DNA of 64,000 bases. It comes from Lysobacterales bacterium (GTDB taxonomy: Bacteria > Pseudomonadota > Gammaproteobacteria > Xanthomonadales > Xanthomonadaceae). Position numbers and translations under genes: made by a program. Position 1 is the stretch's first letter. Every line of letters begins with the position of its first letter. This document shows, piece after piece, positions 17,438 through 27,052 of this stretch. The notes beneath the pieces were generated by a model. The model was given only the letters and a program-made list of their open reading frames with translations, searched no databases and had not been told where the DNA came from. Where the stretch lies: the NCBI GenBank assembly GCA_016718605.1, contig JADKCY010000003.1, forward strand, positions 1 through 64,000. Direction: 5' to 3'.

Positions 17438-17515
17438 GGTGCATCACTCTGACCGGCAAGGAAGGCACGGGGCATCCCTAAACCGCTGGACTTGCCTCAG
17501 ATTTCTGCGAATGGC

Positions 17516-20416
17516 TTACTCGAAGCCATCCTCAAAAATCAGGTCCGGCGACGCTTGCGCTTGACTCGGAAGCAGGCACCAACGAACCAGATTGCCAGTA
17601 TCGCTGCCGACACGGTCGGAGACATTCAGAACCCAAGCGCCAGCGAAGTCCTGACCATCGAATGCTGAAAGCGTCGCGTTCGGAATAAGAACCCCCGACA
17701 CAACCGGCGGAGTCGTGCCGCAGGTTGATTCAACGGGCGCCGTCCCCGCGTCGCTGAGCGTGACATCAACGTTGTCGCCCGAACAGCCAAAAGTTGACGT
17801 CGGCACGCCGGGTCGGTCAATCAACGTCACAGGCGCACCCGCGTCGTGACGCAGTGTGACAACAACGTCGCCCACGTAGGTGTGATCGATCTTGACGTAG
17901 ACGTCCAGATTCAGCAGCGCACCAGCGAAGCCGTTCAGGGTGTTGTCGACGCCGGTCGTGTTGTTGTCCGGAATGGCCACACTGCCGTCAAAGCAAATTT
18001 CCGCCACGGTGGTGAAGCTGCGGGTTGTGGAGAGGGTGGCATCACCGCAGGCATTCACGGCGCGGACGCGCCAGAAATACTCGGTGTCCGGCTCCAAGCC
18101 AGTCGCCGTGAAGGTGGTTCCCGTCACGGTGCCACCCGCAATCGCATTGACGAAAGTCGGCGTGTTGCTGACTTCGACGACGTACTCCTGCGCGCCAGGA
18201 GACGCATCCCATGCCAGAACCGCATTGGTGGACACACCAATTGCAGCATCTAAGGGTGAAGACAGGGTCGCCACAGTCGGAACACCCTGCGCCACATTGA
18301 CGGTGAACACATCCGACCGAACGATCGGCGTGCCGCCACCATTCGTCGACGAGATGCTGATCGGATAGGCACCGGCCGGGGCTGCACCATTGGTGGTCAT
18401 CGCCAACACCGAACTGACACCCCCTTCCACCGGCGCGATGGGATTGGGCGTAAACGTCGCCGTCGGGAACACGGCATTGTCCAAACCCGGGGTCGAGAGC
18501 GTCACCAATCCAGTGAAGCCGCCTGCCGCGGCCAGTTGCACGCTGACATCCGGCACAGGATCGCCCGCGCACAGGTTAAACGTCGACGCGGACGTACCCA
18601 TGGAGTAACTCGGACCCGCCGCGACGTTTTCGACGATTGCGGCAAACGAGCGCTGCGACGTCGTGGACGGCGGTGTGACAATACGGTTGTCCGTCCAGGT
18701 CATGCCAACGGTGTCGCTGATGGGTGAGACCGACAGTCCGTTGTAATCGCCCCATTCCTGACCATTGGCGATGTTCTGCGAGACCACCGAAGAAACCCGT
18801 GTCTCTTCCTCCCAGCTCGCACCACCATCGCGGGACACGGCGTAATACCAGTCGGCCTTGTCGCGCAGACCTGAGCCGGAGTTGCGGGTGTCCTGCCAGC
18901 CGATGTGCACGTTGCCCAAACTGTCCACCTTCATCCACGGCTGGAAGCGATCCACCGTGGTTTGATCGGCCGTGGAATGCGGGGTCGCCGCAACAGACCA
19001 TGTCGCGCCTTGGTCGTCCGAGTACACCAACTGAATCCAACCATGACTGGCCGCAGCGGAACCACCGCCATTGCCGGGGCTGCCTGCTGCAGCGTTTTCG
19101 TCGGTGAACGCGATGTAGATGCGTCCGTCGCGTGCGCCGCCGCTCATGTCGACATCGACCACGGTGTAGATGAACACGCGGCGCGATTCCATGGCAGGAA
19201 TGGCGAAATCGAAGCGACCATGCAGGTCGTAGGCCATCTTGGACAGACCCGCGTCGCCACCGTTCATGTCGATGAAGGTGTCACCACCGTCATCCGAACG
19301 CAGCAAGCGAACTTCGGCCGAACCCGAGGTGATGCTGGGATAGACGTAATAGACGCGCCCTTGGCGGTCGGTTGCGATGTCACTGCCAATGCCGCGTTCT
19401 TCGGCCGCAAACGACTGTGTAGGCGCAAAGGTCAACCCGCTGCCGCCATTCACCGGCATGGCGGTCGAACGCGCAAACTGCATCACGTTGCTTTGGTGCC
19501 AGGTCGCGTAGAGCCGTCCCAAGTAGGGCGAGCTTGGCGACTTGTCAACGTGGATGAACTCCTTGTCCGAGCTTGCGGTCGAGGTATGCACAGGGCCAAG
19601 CCAGTTCTGACCGTTGTTGAACGACCAGTAGACCGTGTTGCACAGCGAAAATCCGCAACCACTGCCCGACTGTCCCAAGGTGGCAGCGAAAGCAATGTTG
19701 CCGTCCGGACTGAACTCGATCGCGGGGTCGCAGCAGGTTCCCGGCAAGGCGCCCGCGTTGCCCCAAGTGACACCGCCATCCGATGAAAAGGACATGCGCT
19801 GTCCACCGCTGCCATTCGAACCGGCGATCACGATGTCCGGATTGGTCGGGTGGTACTCGATGGTGGTTTCGTTGTTGCTGAGCGTGGTATCAAACGGCCC
19901 CTCGGCGAGCACATTGGCCGCTTTGGCGTTTTTATCCACCGGATCGGTGGCCCAACGCGCTGGCGCTGGCGGTGCTGAGGCGTTTTCCGGGCCCTTGTAG
20001 TGGTTTTTGCCGCGCTCGGTCAGGAACAGTTTGCCGCCCTGCATCAAGCCGCCAAAACGGTACTGGTATTCCTTGTCGAACTCGCGCGGATAGAGCTCCG
20101 TCTCCAACGGGAACCCTTGTTCGATCATTTCCTTGCGCTTCAACACTTTGAAGAACGCGGGAACGCCAGGAACGAAACGATCGTTATCCGGCAGGATGCG
20201 CAGATCCTCGGCACGCAACTGGTAGTTGCGGTCATCCCACGGACCGAACTTGCTAAGACTGGCGTAATCGACTGATTGGTCAACGCCCAGCGCTTGGATC
20301 GGCTGGTAATCGGTATCCGCTTTGGGTGCCTCGACGGTAGCCGCAACCACAGAAAAGGCAAATGCCCCCGTCACCGCCAGGGCCATCAGCCTGGCGAACT
20401 TGATCACTTTCATCAA
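17516..20416 (-). CDS. Large secreted BNR/sialidase-like beta-propeller protein with Fn3 and P/Homo-B domains
   Basis: This encodes 966 residues. After a signal peptide (MALAVTGAFAFSVVAA) comes a propeller domain (about residues 180-610) with repeated Asp-box-type turns: MSFSSDGGVTWGNAG, WSFNNGQNWLGP, LLRSDDGGDTFIDM, VYSDDQGATWSVA and AVSRDGGASWEEE. A Cys-containing beta region follows, then a fibronectin type III domain (SPLDAAIGVSTNAVLAWDASPGAQEYVVEVS). Next is a P/Homo-B-like domain (NGFAGALLNLDVYVKIDHTYVGDVVVTLRHD, ending VSDRVGSDTGNLVRWCL). The C-terminus is DLIFEDGFE, the same tail as the two beta-helix proteins. Catalytic sialidase residues were not identified. It starts MMKV, so 20416 or 20413 are both possible. 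Confidence 0.82.
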   Translation of the reverse strand: MMKVIKFARLMALAVTGAFAFSVVAATVEAPKADTDYQPIQALGVDQSVDYASLSKFGPWDDRNYQLRAEDLRILPDNDRFVPGVPAFFKVLKRKEMIEQGFPLETELYPREFDKEYQYRFGGLMQGGKLFLTERGKNHYKGPENASAPPAPARWATDPVDKNAKAANVLAEGPFDTTLSNNETTIEYHPTNPDIVIAGSNGSGGQRMSFSSDGGVTWGNAGALPGTCCDPAIEFSPDGNIAFAATLGQSGSGCGFSLCNTVYWSFNNGQNWLGPVHTSTASSDKEFIHVDKSPSSPYLGRLYATWHQSNVMQFARSTAMPVNGGSGLTFAPTQSFAAEERGIGSDIATDRQGRVYYVYPSITSGSAEVRLLRSDDGGDTFIDMNGGDAGLSKMAYDLHGRFDFAIPAMESRRVFIYTVVDVDMSGGARDGRIYIAFTDENAAAGSPGNGGGSAAASHGWIQLVYSDDQGATWSVAATPHSTADQTTVDRFQPWMKVDSLGNVHIGWQDTRNSGSGLRDKADWYYAVSRDGGASWEEETRVSSVVSQNIANGQEWGDYNGLSVSPISDTVGMTWTDNRIVTPPSTTSQRSFAAIVENVAAGPSYSMGTSASTFNLCAGDPVPDVSVQLAAAGGFTGLVTLSTPGLDNAVFPTATFTPNPIAPVEGGVSSVLAMTTNGAAPAGAYPISISSTNGGGTPIVRSDVFTVNVAQGVPTVATLSSPLDAAIGVSTNAVLAWDASPGAQEYVVEVSNTPTFVNAIAGGTVTGTTFTATGLEPDTEYFWRVRAVNACGDATLSTTRSFTTVAEICFDGSVAIPDNNTTGVDNTLNGFAGALLNLDVYVKIDHTYVGDVVVTLRHDAGAPVTLIDRPGVPTSTFGCSGDNVDVTLSDAGTAPVESTCGTTPPVVSGVLIPNATLSAFDGQDFAGAWVLNVSDRVGSDTGNLVRWCLLPSQAQASPDLIFEDGFE

Positions 20417-20552
20417 TAAATCTCCCCAACGCCTTGCAAGTCAGGCGGTACCTGACAGGATAACGCCTGCAACCCGCGATGGCACGCCTTTGCCCTGCCG
20501 ACTATCGGGGAGTCGCCGCACGGTTGCTGCCGCGAGGCGCAGGTTCCTTTCC

Positions 20553-21122
20553 TCAGAAGGTCGGAGCGCCGCGTCGTCCGTGGTTGGTGCGGATGTCAAA
20601 CAAGACGTTCTGACTGTTCAAACGCATCAAAGCGCGACGAAATCGTCGATCAATCGCATGGTCGGTTGCCTCGCAACTGGACATCGCGGACATCTCTGCC
20701 AGCTCCGTGCGAAGTGCCTGCGCTGCTTCCAGCGTGTAGTCGAGGTGCCCCTGTTCATGCGCAGCCAACGTCTGCGCCACCGCCTCCCAGCGTTTGCGCA
20801 GGGTTCTGGATGGCGCACGCAAGGGACGCCACTCGGGCAACAGGACTTCAACGCGCAAGCGCACTCGTAGTGACTCGACCACACAACCATGCGCCTGCTG
20901 CTGCAGAAATCGCTCTACATCCAGAGACGCCGTGGTGCTGCCTGCGGCGTGTTGCGCGATCCCCTGCGCACGCGTTGCAGCCTTCAGTTCCGCACCCAGC
21001 GCATCGGTGCGGTGTGCGAAAACGGGATACACACGATAGGAAATTTGCGTGTCCATCGGCACATCCTGCGCGCAGAAGGCATCGGACGCCGCCAGCAATA
21101 GAATTAGGAGTGGCAATTTCAT
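20553..21122 (-). CDS. DUF922-type secreted protein with HExxH motif
   Basis: A 189-residue protein with a signal peptide (MKLPLLILLLAASDAFCA). It carries the DUF922 hallmark: an early YRVYPVFAHRTDALGAEL strand, a Trp-containing segment (LLPEWRPL) and a zinc-protease-like HEQGH motif in TLAAHEQGHLDYTLEAAQALRTEL near residue 125. The family is predicted to contain Zn-dependent proteases, but the activity is unproven. The start at MKLPLL is chosen because it begins the signal peptide. Confidence 0.75.
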   Translation of the reverse strand: MKLPLLILLLAASDAFCAQDVPMDTQISYRVYPVFAHRTDALGAELKAATRAQGIAQHAAGSTTASLDVERFLQQQAHGCVVESLRVRLRVEVLLPEWRPLRAPSRTLRKRWEAVAQTLAAHEQGHLDYTLEAAQALRTELAEMSAMSSCEATDHAIDRRFRRALMRLNSQNVLFDIRTNHGRRGAPTF

Positions 21123-21268
21123 CCTCCGCAGGGACGCATGACGCCCCTCAATCGTCGCAAGCGACCGCGAAAAACGCCATGGCCGGTGCAGTGGCATCGA
21201 GGTACACGCCCCCTCAGTCCATCATTCGACAACCACGCCAGCATCGTGGCCCTGCGCCGGTCGACGGA

Positions 21269-22402
21269 TCAGGATGTGGCCGCCCAATCGCGGAGCAAGG
21301 CTTGCTCACGCGCCGCTGGCAGGCCTGCACGCAGACTCGCCTGGCGTTCTGGCGGCTGCTCTGCAAACCAGAACAAGGTGTCCGCGACGGTCTCGACAAA
21401 ACGCCGGAAACGCAAGCCTTGGGCGATGGCACGGGCATTGCTGACACGCGCAAATCCCGCGCTTTCACCCGTCCCGGGTACCCACACAGGCATGTCTGAC
21501 CATGGCTGCACACGCTGGGCCGACAAGAAATCACTGGGTAGCCAGCGCAGAGTTGCGCCCGCCGTCGTGCAAGCGCGAATGCCATGCAGCATCGCCGCCA
21601 TGCTCATTTCGTAGTTCGGCCCCGTGGCGTTGAAGGTCCCGATCACGCGTGACTCAGCCATGCGAATCGTCCATTCCGCAAGATCGCGGGCGTCGATGAA
21701 CTGCACGGGATCACTGCCATCGCCCGGCGCGGCGACCTCGCCACCACGCGCAATGCGCACAGGCCAGTAGGTAAACCGATCGGTCTCATCGCCCGGACCG
21801 ACAATCAAACCCGGGCGGATCACCGTCACCCTGTCGGCACCGAACTGCCCCCGCGCCTCGGCTTCACTCAATGCCTTCAGTGGCCCGTAGAGCGCCATGT
21901 TGGCGCGCAGCCCGGCCATCGTCTCCGCCATGGCATCCACGCCCTCGTAGCGTGCGACGGCCGCATCTTCCTGCATGCCGGGCTGCGAGTTGTCTGCGTA
22001 GACAGAAATGGTCGAAATGAAGATGTACTGTCCGATTCGCCCCTTGAGCACTTCCGCCGCATCGCGAACCCAGACCGGCACGGAGGTCGGATTGTCGATG
22101 CAGACATCCCACTCGCGACCGTCCAGCGCCTGATAGTCACCCGTGTCACGATCTCCCAGCAACTCCTCGACCTCGCCGGGCCACTGTTTTGGCTTGCGAC
22201 CACGATTGAACAAGGTGATCTGATGCCCGCGCTGCAAGGCGTAGCGAACCTGATGGGGTCCGGTGAATCCGGTGCCGCCAAGAATCAGAATACGCAGGGG
22301 TTTGTCGGCCTTCGCCACGGCACCGGCCAGACCCGGCAACAGCGAGGCGGCGGTCACCCCCATTCCCAGCTTCAGCAATTCGCGACGTGTGGAATGGAAC
22401 AT
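21269..22402 (-). CDS. Tat-exported NAD-dependent epimerase/dehydratase (extended SDR)
   Basis: A 377-residue protein. It starts with a twin-arginine-type signal (STRRELLKLGMGVTAASLLPGLAGA). An atypical extended-SDR Rossmann fold follows: glycine motif ILGGTGFTGPHQ near residue 42, IFISTISVYAD near residue 125, then ALYGPLKALSEAEA, where the YxxxK pair would lie (Tyr-Gly-Pro-Leu-Lys). The nucleotide-sugar or small-molecule substrate is unknown. Export of an NAD-dependent enzyme is unusual but recurs for this family in Lysobacterales-type genomes. Confidence 0.8.
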   Translation of the reverse strand: MFHSTRRELLKLGMGVTAASLLPGLAGAVAKADKPLRILILGGTGFTGPHQVRYALQRGHQITLFNRGRKPKQWPGEVEELLGDRDTGDYQALDGREWDVCIDNPTSVPVWVRDAAEVLKGRIGQYIFISTISVYADNSQPGMQEDAAVARYEGVDAMAETMAGLRANMALYGPLKALSEAEARGQFGADRVTVIRPGLIVGPGDETDRFTYWPVRIARGGEVAAPGDGSDPVQFIDARDLAEWTIRMAESRVIGTFNATGPNYEMSMAAMLHGIRACTTAGATLRWLPSDFLSAQRVQPWSDMPVWVPGTGESAGFARVSNARAIAQGLRFRRFVETVADTLFWFAEQPPERQASLRAGLPAAREQALLRDWAATS

Positions 22403-22530
22403 GGCGATATCTCCTGACAAGGCCACAGCACGCTACGCGCACATGCGCGCAGTAGCGTGGGCCGGAAGTCAGGTGGTGCGCGGAAGACTGCTAGCATTTC
22501 GCCATCTTTTGCATCCCGGATGGACTGTTC

Positions 22531-23205
22531 ATGTGGTGCCAACGTGCAATCGCGTTTGTCTGCGGCATTGCCACTGTGTTCTTCCCTGTGCCTGCTGCCG
22601 CTGAACTGTTGCGCTGCGATCAATGCGCCGAAGCCCAGCGTCTGGCGCAGTTGCCCGCACCGCTGCGGACTCCTGCGAAGTACCTAGTTGCGGACTTCAG
22701 CGATGGCGAGGTGTACGCCTATCTCGTGCCCGCTCGGTCCCCCGCGGGTGCGCGTGAACAGGCGCCGGTTGCCGCAATCAACGAGATTCCCGAGCCGCTT
22801 CGTGCCATGGCAAAACGCCTCTCGCGACTGCACGCGGGTAGTCATGGCAGCATGCAGATCCGCGTTACCGTCAGGGAGGAGGAACTGCAGATCCCAAGCG
22901 GCGTGATACGCGTCGGCCATGACATCCCGGAAGACTGGCCCGCACGCGCACGCGTTGAACACGCCTTGCTGGAACGGGGCGAAACGCTTCTGGCACGCGA
23001 TCCTGCGCTGCAGGACGCGCTGGAACTCTGGCGCAGCCAGAAGGGCCTGCACAGCACGTTTCCCGGCTGGCTGGACACCGTGCAACTGGACTTCCGGGTG
23101 CAGTTCGCCGACGGCGCGGAGCACATATTCCGACGCGACTGGGAGAGCGGCCAAATACGCCTGGTGGCGGATGCGCCAACGCCATCTCCCACAGCCGCTC
23201 AGTAG
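22531..23205 (+). CDS. Secreted hypothetical protein
   Basis: No family was recognised. This is a 224-residue protein with a signal peptide (MWCQRAIAFVCGIATVFFPVPAAA), then a CDQC motif and a mixed region (YLVADFSDGEVYAYLVPARS, PSGVIRVGHDIPEDW, HSTFPGWLDTVQLDFRVQFADGAEHIFRRDWESGQ). The stop overlaps the convergent rlmM stop by seven bases. It is probably periplasmic. Confidence 0.65.
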   Translation: MWCQRAIAFVCGIATVFFPVPAAAELLRCDQCAEAQRLAQLPAPLRTPAKYLVADFSDGEVYAYLVPARSPAGAREQAPVAAINEIPEPLRAMAKRLSRLHAGSHGSMQIRVTVREEELQIPSGVIRVGHDIPEDWPARARVEHALLERGETLLARDPALQDALELWRSQKGLHSTFPGWLDTVQLDFRVQFADGAEHIFRRDWESGQIRLVADAPTPSPTAAQ

Positions 23206-24281
23206 TTGCCGGGCAGCAGCGCCACCGTGATCTCCTCGCGGTCGTGGTAAAGCTGACGGGCACGCCATTGCAGATCGATACCGGCGTCGTGCAAGCGCTG
23301 CATCAACTGCTCGCGAATCTGACCGACTTCGGCATAGCGCTTCTTCATCGGCAGCTTGAGGTTGAAGATTGCGCGCCGACAATCGCCTTGGATCAGCCAG
23401 TCACCAATCAACTCAGCCACGCGCTTGGGCTGCTCGACCATGTCGCAGACCAACCAGTCCACCGGATGCTCCGGCCGCCAACGAAAACCATCCGCACGAT
23501 AGTGCTTGATCATCCCGGTGCCGATGGCGCTCTCCGCCAAGGGACCGTTGTCGACCGCCGCGACCTGCAATCCGGCCCGTGTCAGCACCCAACTCCATCC
23601 GCCAGGTGCGGCGCCGAGATCGACCGCACGTTGACCTGGTTTCATCCAGCGCGACCGCTCATCCTGGCTCATCAAGGTCAGCAGTGCTTCTTCCAGTTTG
23701 AGCGCCGAACGACTGGGCGCGTCATGCGCCAGCTTGAGGCGCGGAATGCCCTGCACCCAAGGCGAACTGTCCGTCGGGTCGCTGTGCGCCAGCAAGAGGT
23801 GCGTGCCACCCAACAAAATGACGTGCAAGCGCGGCGCATGCAGATCGGTTACCGCCGTCAGCCAGCCAACCCGCCGCAGCCCGCCGCGCAGGGCATTGCC
23901 GAAACTGCGAGCCAGACCTGACAAGGTGCGACCTTCATCCGCATCGGGATGCTCCATCCAAAGATCACCAAAGCGCTGCCCCCGAGCAGCAACGGCAGCC
24001 AGCACGGGGCTCAGACGATCCTTCGGATCAAGCTCGATGAGTTCGGCAAAGACTGGCAGGCATTGCCGCGCAAAAATCAATGCCCGCCAGGACAAACGCT
24101 TTTCCGCCAAGGCTTGGGCGGCGAGGTCGAGCCCCAGCAAGCGTACGAATCCACTGTCACGTTCGGCCTTGGGATAGCCCGGCACGCCAAAACGTGCCGC
24201 CTGGTCAGCGATCTCAGCGGCGCATTCCGGCTCGAATCCGGCGCGGCAGGGCAAATAAAACCCGTGTGCGGAGGTGTTCAA
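23199..24281 (-). CDS. rlmM: 23S rRNA (cytidine-2498-2'-O)-methyltransferase RlmM
   Basis: A 360-residue protein that matches RlmM (366 in E. coli). An N-terminal THUMP-like domain (FYLPCRAGFEPECAAEIADQAARFG) is followed by a Rossmann methyltransferase. The SAM motif is VDLGAAPGGWSWVL, with downstream LVCDMVEQP and the catalytic-Lys region FNLKLPMKKRY. It methylates the ribose of C2498 in 23S rRNA using SAM. I chose the TTG start at 24281: it overlaps the stop of the upstream deaminase gene (TTGA), has GGAG upstream, and gives the family length. An ATG at 24326 would add 15 residues lying inside the deaminase gene. Confidence 0.9.
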   Translation of the reverse strand: MNTSAHGFYLPCRAGFEPECAAEIADQAARFGVPGYPKAERDSGFVRLLGLDLAAQALAEKRLSWRALIFARQCLPVFAELIELDPKDRLSPVLAAVAARGQRFGDLWMEHPDADEGRTLSGLARSFGNALRGGLRRVGWLTAVTDLHAPRLHVILLGGTHLLLAHSDPTDSSPWVQGIPRLKLAHDAPSRSALKLEEALLTLMSQDERSRWMKPGQRAVDLGAAPGGWSWVLTRAGLQVAAVDNGPLAESAIGTGMIKHYRADGFRWRPEHPVDWLVCDMVEQPKRVAELIGDWLIQGDCRRAIFNLKLPMKKRYAEVGQIREQLMQRLHDAGIDLQWRARQLYHDREEITVALLPGNY

Positions 24282-24838
24282 TACGCTGCTCCAGCGCTTT
24301 CGCTGTAGTGACGCAGCACCGCACATGCCGATTCACGCAGAATGTCCCGTCGCACACGGATGCTGCGGGCTTCGAGTTCACCGGCCCAGTCGGTCGGCAG
24401 CGGGCCTTCATCGAATTCCGTCAGGCTCATCACATCCTCGGCGCGCGCGCCAATCAGCAAGGTGTCGATACCGGCCCAGAAGCTCGCGCCGTAACACATG
24501 CAACAGGGCTGCGACGAGGTCGCCAAGGTGACGTTGTCCTCGCCTTCGTTCAGTCGAAAACGCTGTGTGCGCGCTTGTGCGGTCATGAAGGCCATCATCT
24601 CGGCATGCGCGACGGAACAACTTTGCGGCACGACCCGATTGACGCCGACCGACAGCAAGCGATCGCGGCTATCGAAGATCGCCGCACCAAATGGCCCACC
24701 ACTGCCGGCATCGATATTGCGACGCGACAACTCGATGGCAAGTTGCATCTTCGCCTGATCGCCTGCATAGACGACGCCTTCAGGCGCAAGTTCGTGGACC
24801 CAGGCAGGCAGGGTCAAATGGATTTGTGCGTACAGCAT
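24278..24838 (-). CDS. Nucleoside/guanine deaminase-like protein (CDA superfamily)
   Basis: A 186-residue zinc-dependent deaminase. The catalytic HAE motif is in SVAHAEMMAFMTAQ (near residue 78) and the second zinc motif PCxxC is in SSQPCCMCYGASFWAGI (near residue 110). The order and spacing resemble guanine deaminase/TadA-type enzymes rather than cytidine deaminase. The N-terminal ~30 residues are an extension. It lies three bases after the Cys-rich protein gene and is translationally coupled to rlmM. Confidence 0.8.
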   Translation of the reverse strand: MLYAQIHLTLPAWVHELAPEGVVYAGDQAKMQLAIELSRRNIDAGSGGPFGAAIFDSRDRLLSVGVNRVVPQSCSVAHAEMMAFMTAQARTQRFRLNEGEDNVTLATSSQPCCMCYGASFWAGIDTLLIGARAEDVMSLTEFDEGPLPTDWAGELEARSIRVRRDILRESACAVLRHYSESAGAAY

Positions 24839-24841
24839 GGT

Positions 24842-25180
24842 TCACTCGTGTGGATGGTGTTCGAGCGTTTTGGCTTCGCACTGACCGGCCGCACACCGGC
24901 AACCGGGAATCTCGGGAAATCCGCAGATGGACGAAACACCGTGTTTCGCGCACTCGGCGGCCACGCGCTCAGGAAACGTTTCTGCATCTTTGTGGACGCA
25001 GGCCGGATAGTACCCGCAACAGTTGCCGACGTTTTTGATGGCGCAATCGGCATCGTTTTGGCAAACACGCGAGATCGGTGACGTCGAGGAACCTGCGACT
25101 GACGTCGGGCTCTCGGCGCTGGCGGTGCAGGCGCTGACCAACCAGCCGGTGAGGCCGATGATCAGCGCCCAACGGGTCAC
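24842..25180 (-). CDS. Small Cys-rich exported protein, possibly a lipoprotein
   Basis: A 112-residue protein. The GTG start overlaps the glnS stop (GTGA). The N-terminus (MTRWALIIGLTGWLVSACTAS) ends in a lipobox-like VSAC, so lipid attachment at Cys18 is likely. The mature part has about nine Cys residues (CQNDADCAIKNVGNCCGYYPACV, GFPEIPGCRCAAGQCEA), suggesting a disulfide-stabilised domain. Its function is unknown. Confidence 0.7.
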   Translation of the reverse strand: MTRWALIIGLTGWLVSACTASAESPTSVAGSSTSPISRVCQNDADCAIKNVGNCCGYYPACVHKDAETFPERVAAECAKHGVSSICGFPEIPGCRCAAGQCEAKTLEHHPHE

Positions 25181-26907
25181 TTGGCGGCCCAGGTGTCGCG
25201 CAACGTTACCGCGCGATTGAACACCGGCCGGGTCGCGTCATGATCGCGACGATCACTGACAAAGAAGCCCAGTCGCTCGAACTGCACATGCGTCTCTGGC
25301 GAGCACGTGGCCAGAGCGGGTTCCACCCACGCCTGCACGCTGCGGATCGAATCCGGGTTCAGGTGATCGCGATACGTCTTGCCCTCGGACTCGTCATCCG
25401 GATCGGCAACCTTGAACAGCCGGTCATACAGGCGAACTTCGGCAGCCACCGCATGCACGGCACTGACCCAATGGATGGTGCCCTTGACCTTGCGATCCAC
25501 CGATATACCGCCAGGGCGGGTATCCAGATCCAGCGTGCAACGCAGCTCGACGACGCGCTCGCCATCTTTCACCACCGCGTCGCATTTGACGATACCCACG
25601 CCGCGAAGCCGCACTTCGCCACCGGGCATCAGACGGTGGAAGCCCTTGACCGGCACTTCCATGAAATCCTCTCGCTCGATCCACAGTTGCGGTGAAAACG
25701 GCACGTCGCGCTGACCGAAGGACTCGTCCTTGGGATGATTGGCAAATCGTAGTGTTTCGCGCAGGTCTTCAGGAAGGTTGGTCAATACCAGCTTGAGCGG
25801 GTCCAGCACGGCCAAACGACGCACCGCCTTCACATCCAGTGCGTCGCGGATACAGCCCTCGAACACCGAGAAATCAATCACCGAGTTCTGCTTGGAAATG
25901 CCCACGCGCTCGGCCAGCAGATGCAATGCCTGCGGTGGCACGCCGCGACGCCGGATGCCCTGCAAGGTTGGCATGCGCGGGTCATCCCAACCCGCCACCA
26001 GCTTTTCGCTGACCAGAGCCAGCAATTTGCGCTTGCTCATTACTGTGTAGTTGATGTTGAGGCGCGAGAACTCGATCTGGCGCGGCTTGGCGGCGGCCTG
26101 ATGCCAACCGCGTTCCGCCAGCGAGGCGAGCAGTTCGGGATGATTGACCAGATCGACCCTGTCCACACACCAGTCATACAGCGGTCGGTGATCCTCGAAC
26201 TCCAGCGTGCAGAGTGAATGCGTAACGCCTTCGATGGCGTCCGACAGACAGTGTGCGTAGTCGTACATCGGATAAATGCACCACGCGTCACCCGTGTTCT
26301 GGTGGGCGACATGCTTGATCCGGAACAAGGCCGGATCACGCAGATTGATGTTGCCCGACGCCATGTCGATTTTGGCGCGTAGCGTGCGCGCACCATCGGC
26401 GAACTCCCCTGCGCGCATGCGACGGAACAGCGCCAGATTCTCGTCCGTGCTGCGCTCCCGAAATGGCGAATTTCGGCCGGGCTCGGTCAGCGTGCCGCGG
26501 TAAGCGCGCACCTCGTCTGCAGTCAGATCACAGACATAGGCATCGCCCTGTCGGATCAGTTTTTCCGCCGCCTGATAGAACACTTCGAAATAGTCCGACG
26601 CATGCCTGAGCTCGTTCCACTCGAAGCCTAGCCAGCGCACATCGTCCTTGATGGCCTCAACGTATTCAGGGTCTTCCTTGGCGGGATTGGTGTCGTCAAA
26701 GCGCAAGTTGCAACGCCCGCCAAATTCGCCCGCAATGCCGAAATTCAGACAAATCGATTTGGAGTGACCGATGTGCAGATAGCCATTCGGCTCTGGCGGG
26801 AAGCGGGTCTGGATCAGGTCGTGCTTCGCGGAGGCGATGTCCTCGCGAACAATCTGGCGGATGAAATCATTGCGCACGGAAGTGCTGCTGTCTGAGGCGT
26901 CGGTCAT
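25177..26907 (-). CDS. glnS: Glutaminyl-tRNA synthetase
   Basis: A 576-residue class Ib aminoacyl-tRNA synthetase. The HIGH motif is FPPEPNGYLHIGHSKSICLNFG (near residue 40). Further core motifs are LRFDDTNP and YPMYDYAHCLSDAIEGVTHSLCTLEFEDHR, and the KMSKS-like motif is YTVMSKRKLLAL (near residue 275). The C-terminal anticodon-binding beta-barrels follow. It charges tRNA-Gln in the cytoplasm. It heads a minus-strand run of overlapping genes (Cys-rich protein, deaminase, rlmM). Confidence 0.97.
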   Translation of the reverse strand: MTDASDSSTSVRNDFIRQIVREDIASAKHDLIQTRFPPEPNGYLHIGHSKSICLNFGIAGEFGGRCNLRFDDTNPAKEDPEYVEAIKDDVRWLGFEWNELRHASDYFEVFYQAAEKLIRQGDAYVCDLTADEVRAYRGTLTEPGRNSPFRERSTDENLALFRRMRAGEFADGARTLRAKIDMASGNINLRDPALFRIKHVAHQNTGDAWCIYPMYDYAHCLSDAIEGVTHSLCTLEFEDHRPLYDWCVDRVDLVNHPELLASLAERGWHQAAAKPRQIEFSRLNINYTVMSKRKLLALVSEKLVAGWDDPRMPTLQGIRRRGVPPQALHLLAERVGISKQNSVIDFSVFEGCIRDALDVKAVRRLAVLDPLKLVLTNLPEDLRETLRFANHPKDESFGQRDVPFSPQLWIEREDFMEVPVKGFHRLMPGGEVRLRGVGIVKCDAVVKDGERVVELRCTLDLDTRPGGISVDRKVKGTIHWVSAVHAVAAEVRLYDRLFKVADPDDESEGKTYRDHLNPDSIRSVQAWVEPALATCSPETHVQFERLGFFVSDRRDHDATRPVFNRAVTLRDTWAAK

Positions 26908-27052
26908 GGCGGGGAACTGAAAAACGAGAACCGCAGTTTAGCAGGGTGACGCCTGCACCCACGCTCGCAAGGAAGCTGGATCGCTTGCCTGCAAGGGAAA
27001 ACGCCTCGGCTTCGCTATTCTGTGGCTCCTTCGTCCTTTGCGAGACCCGCCC

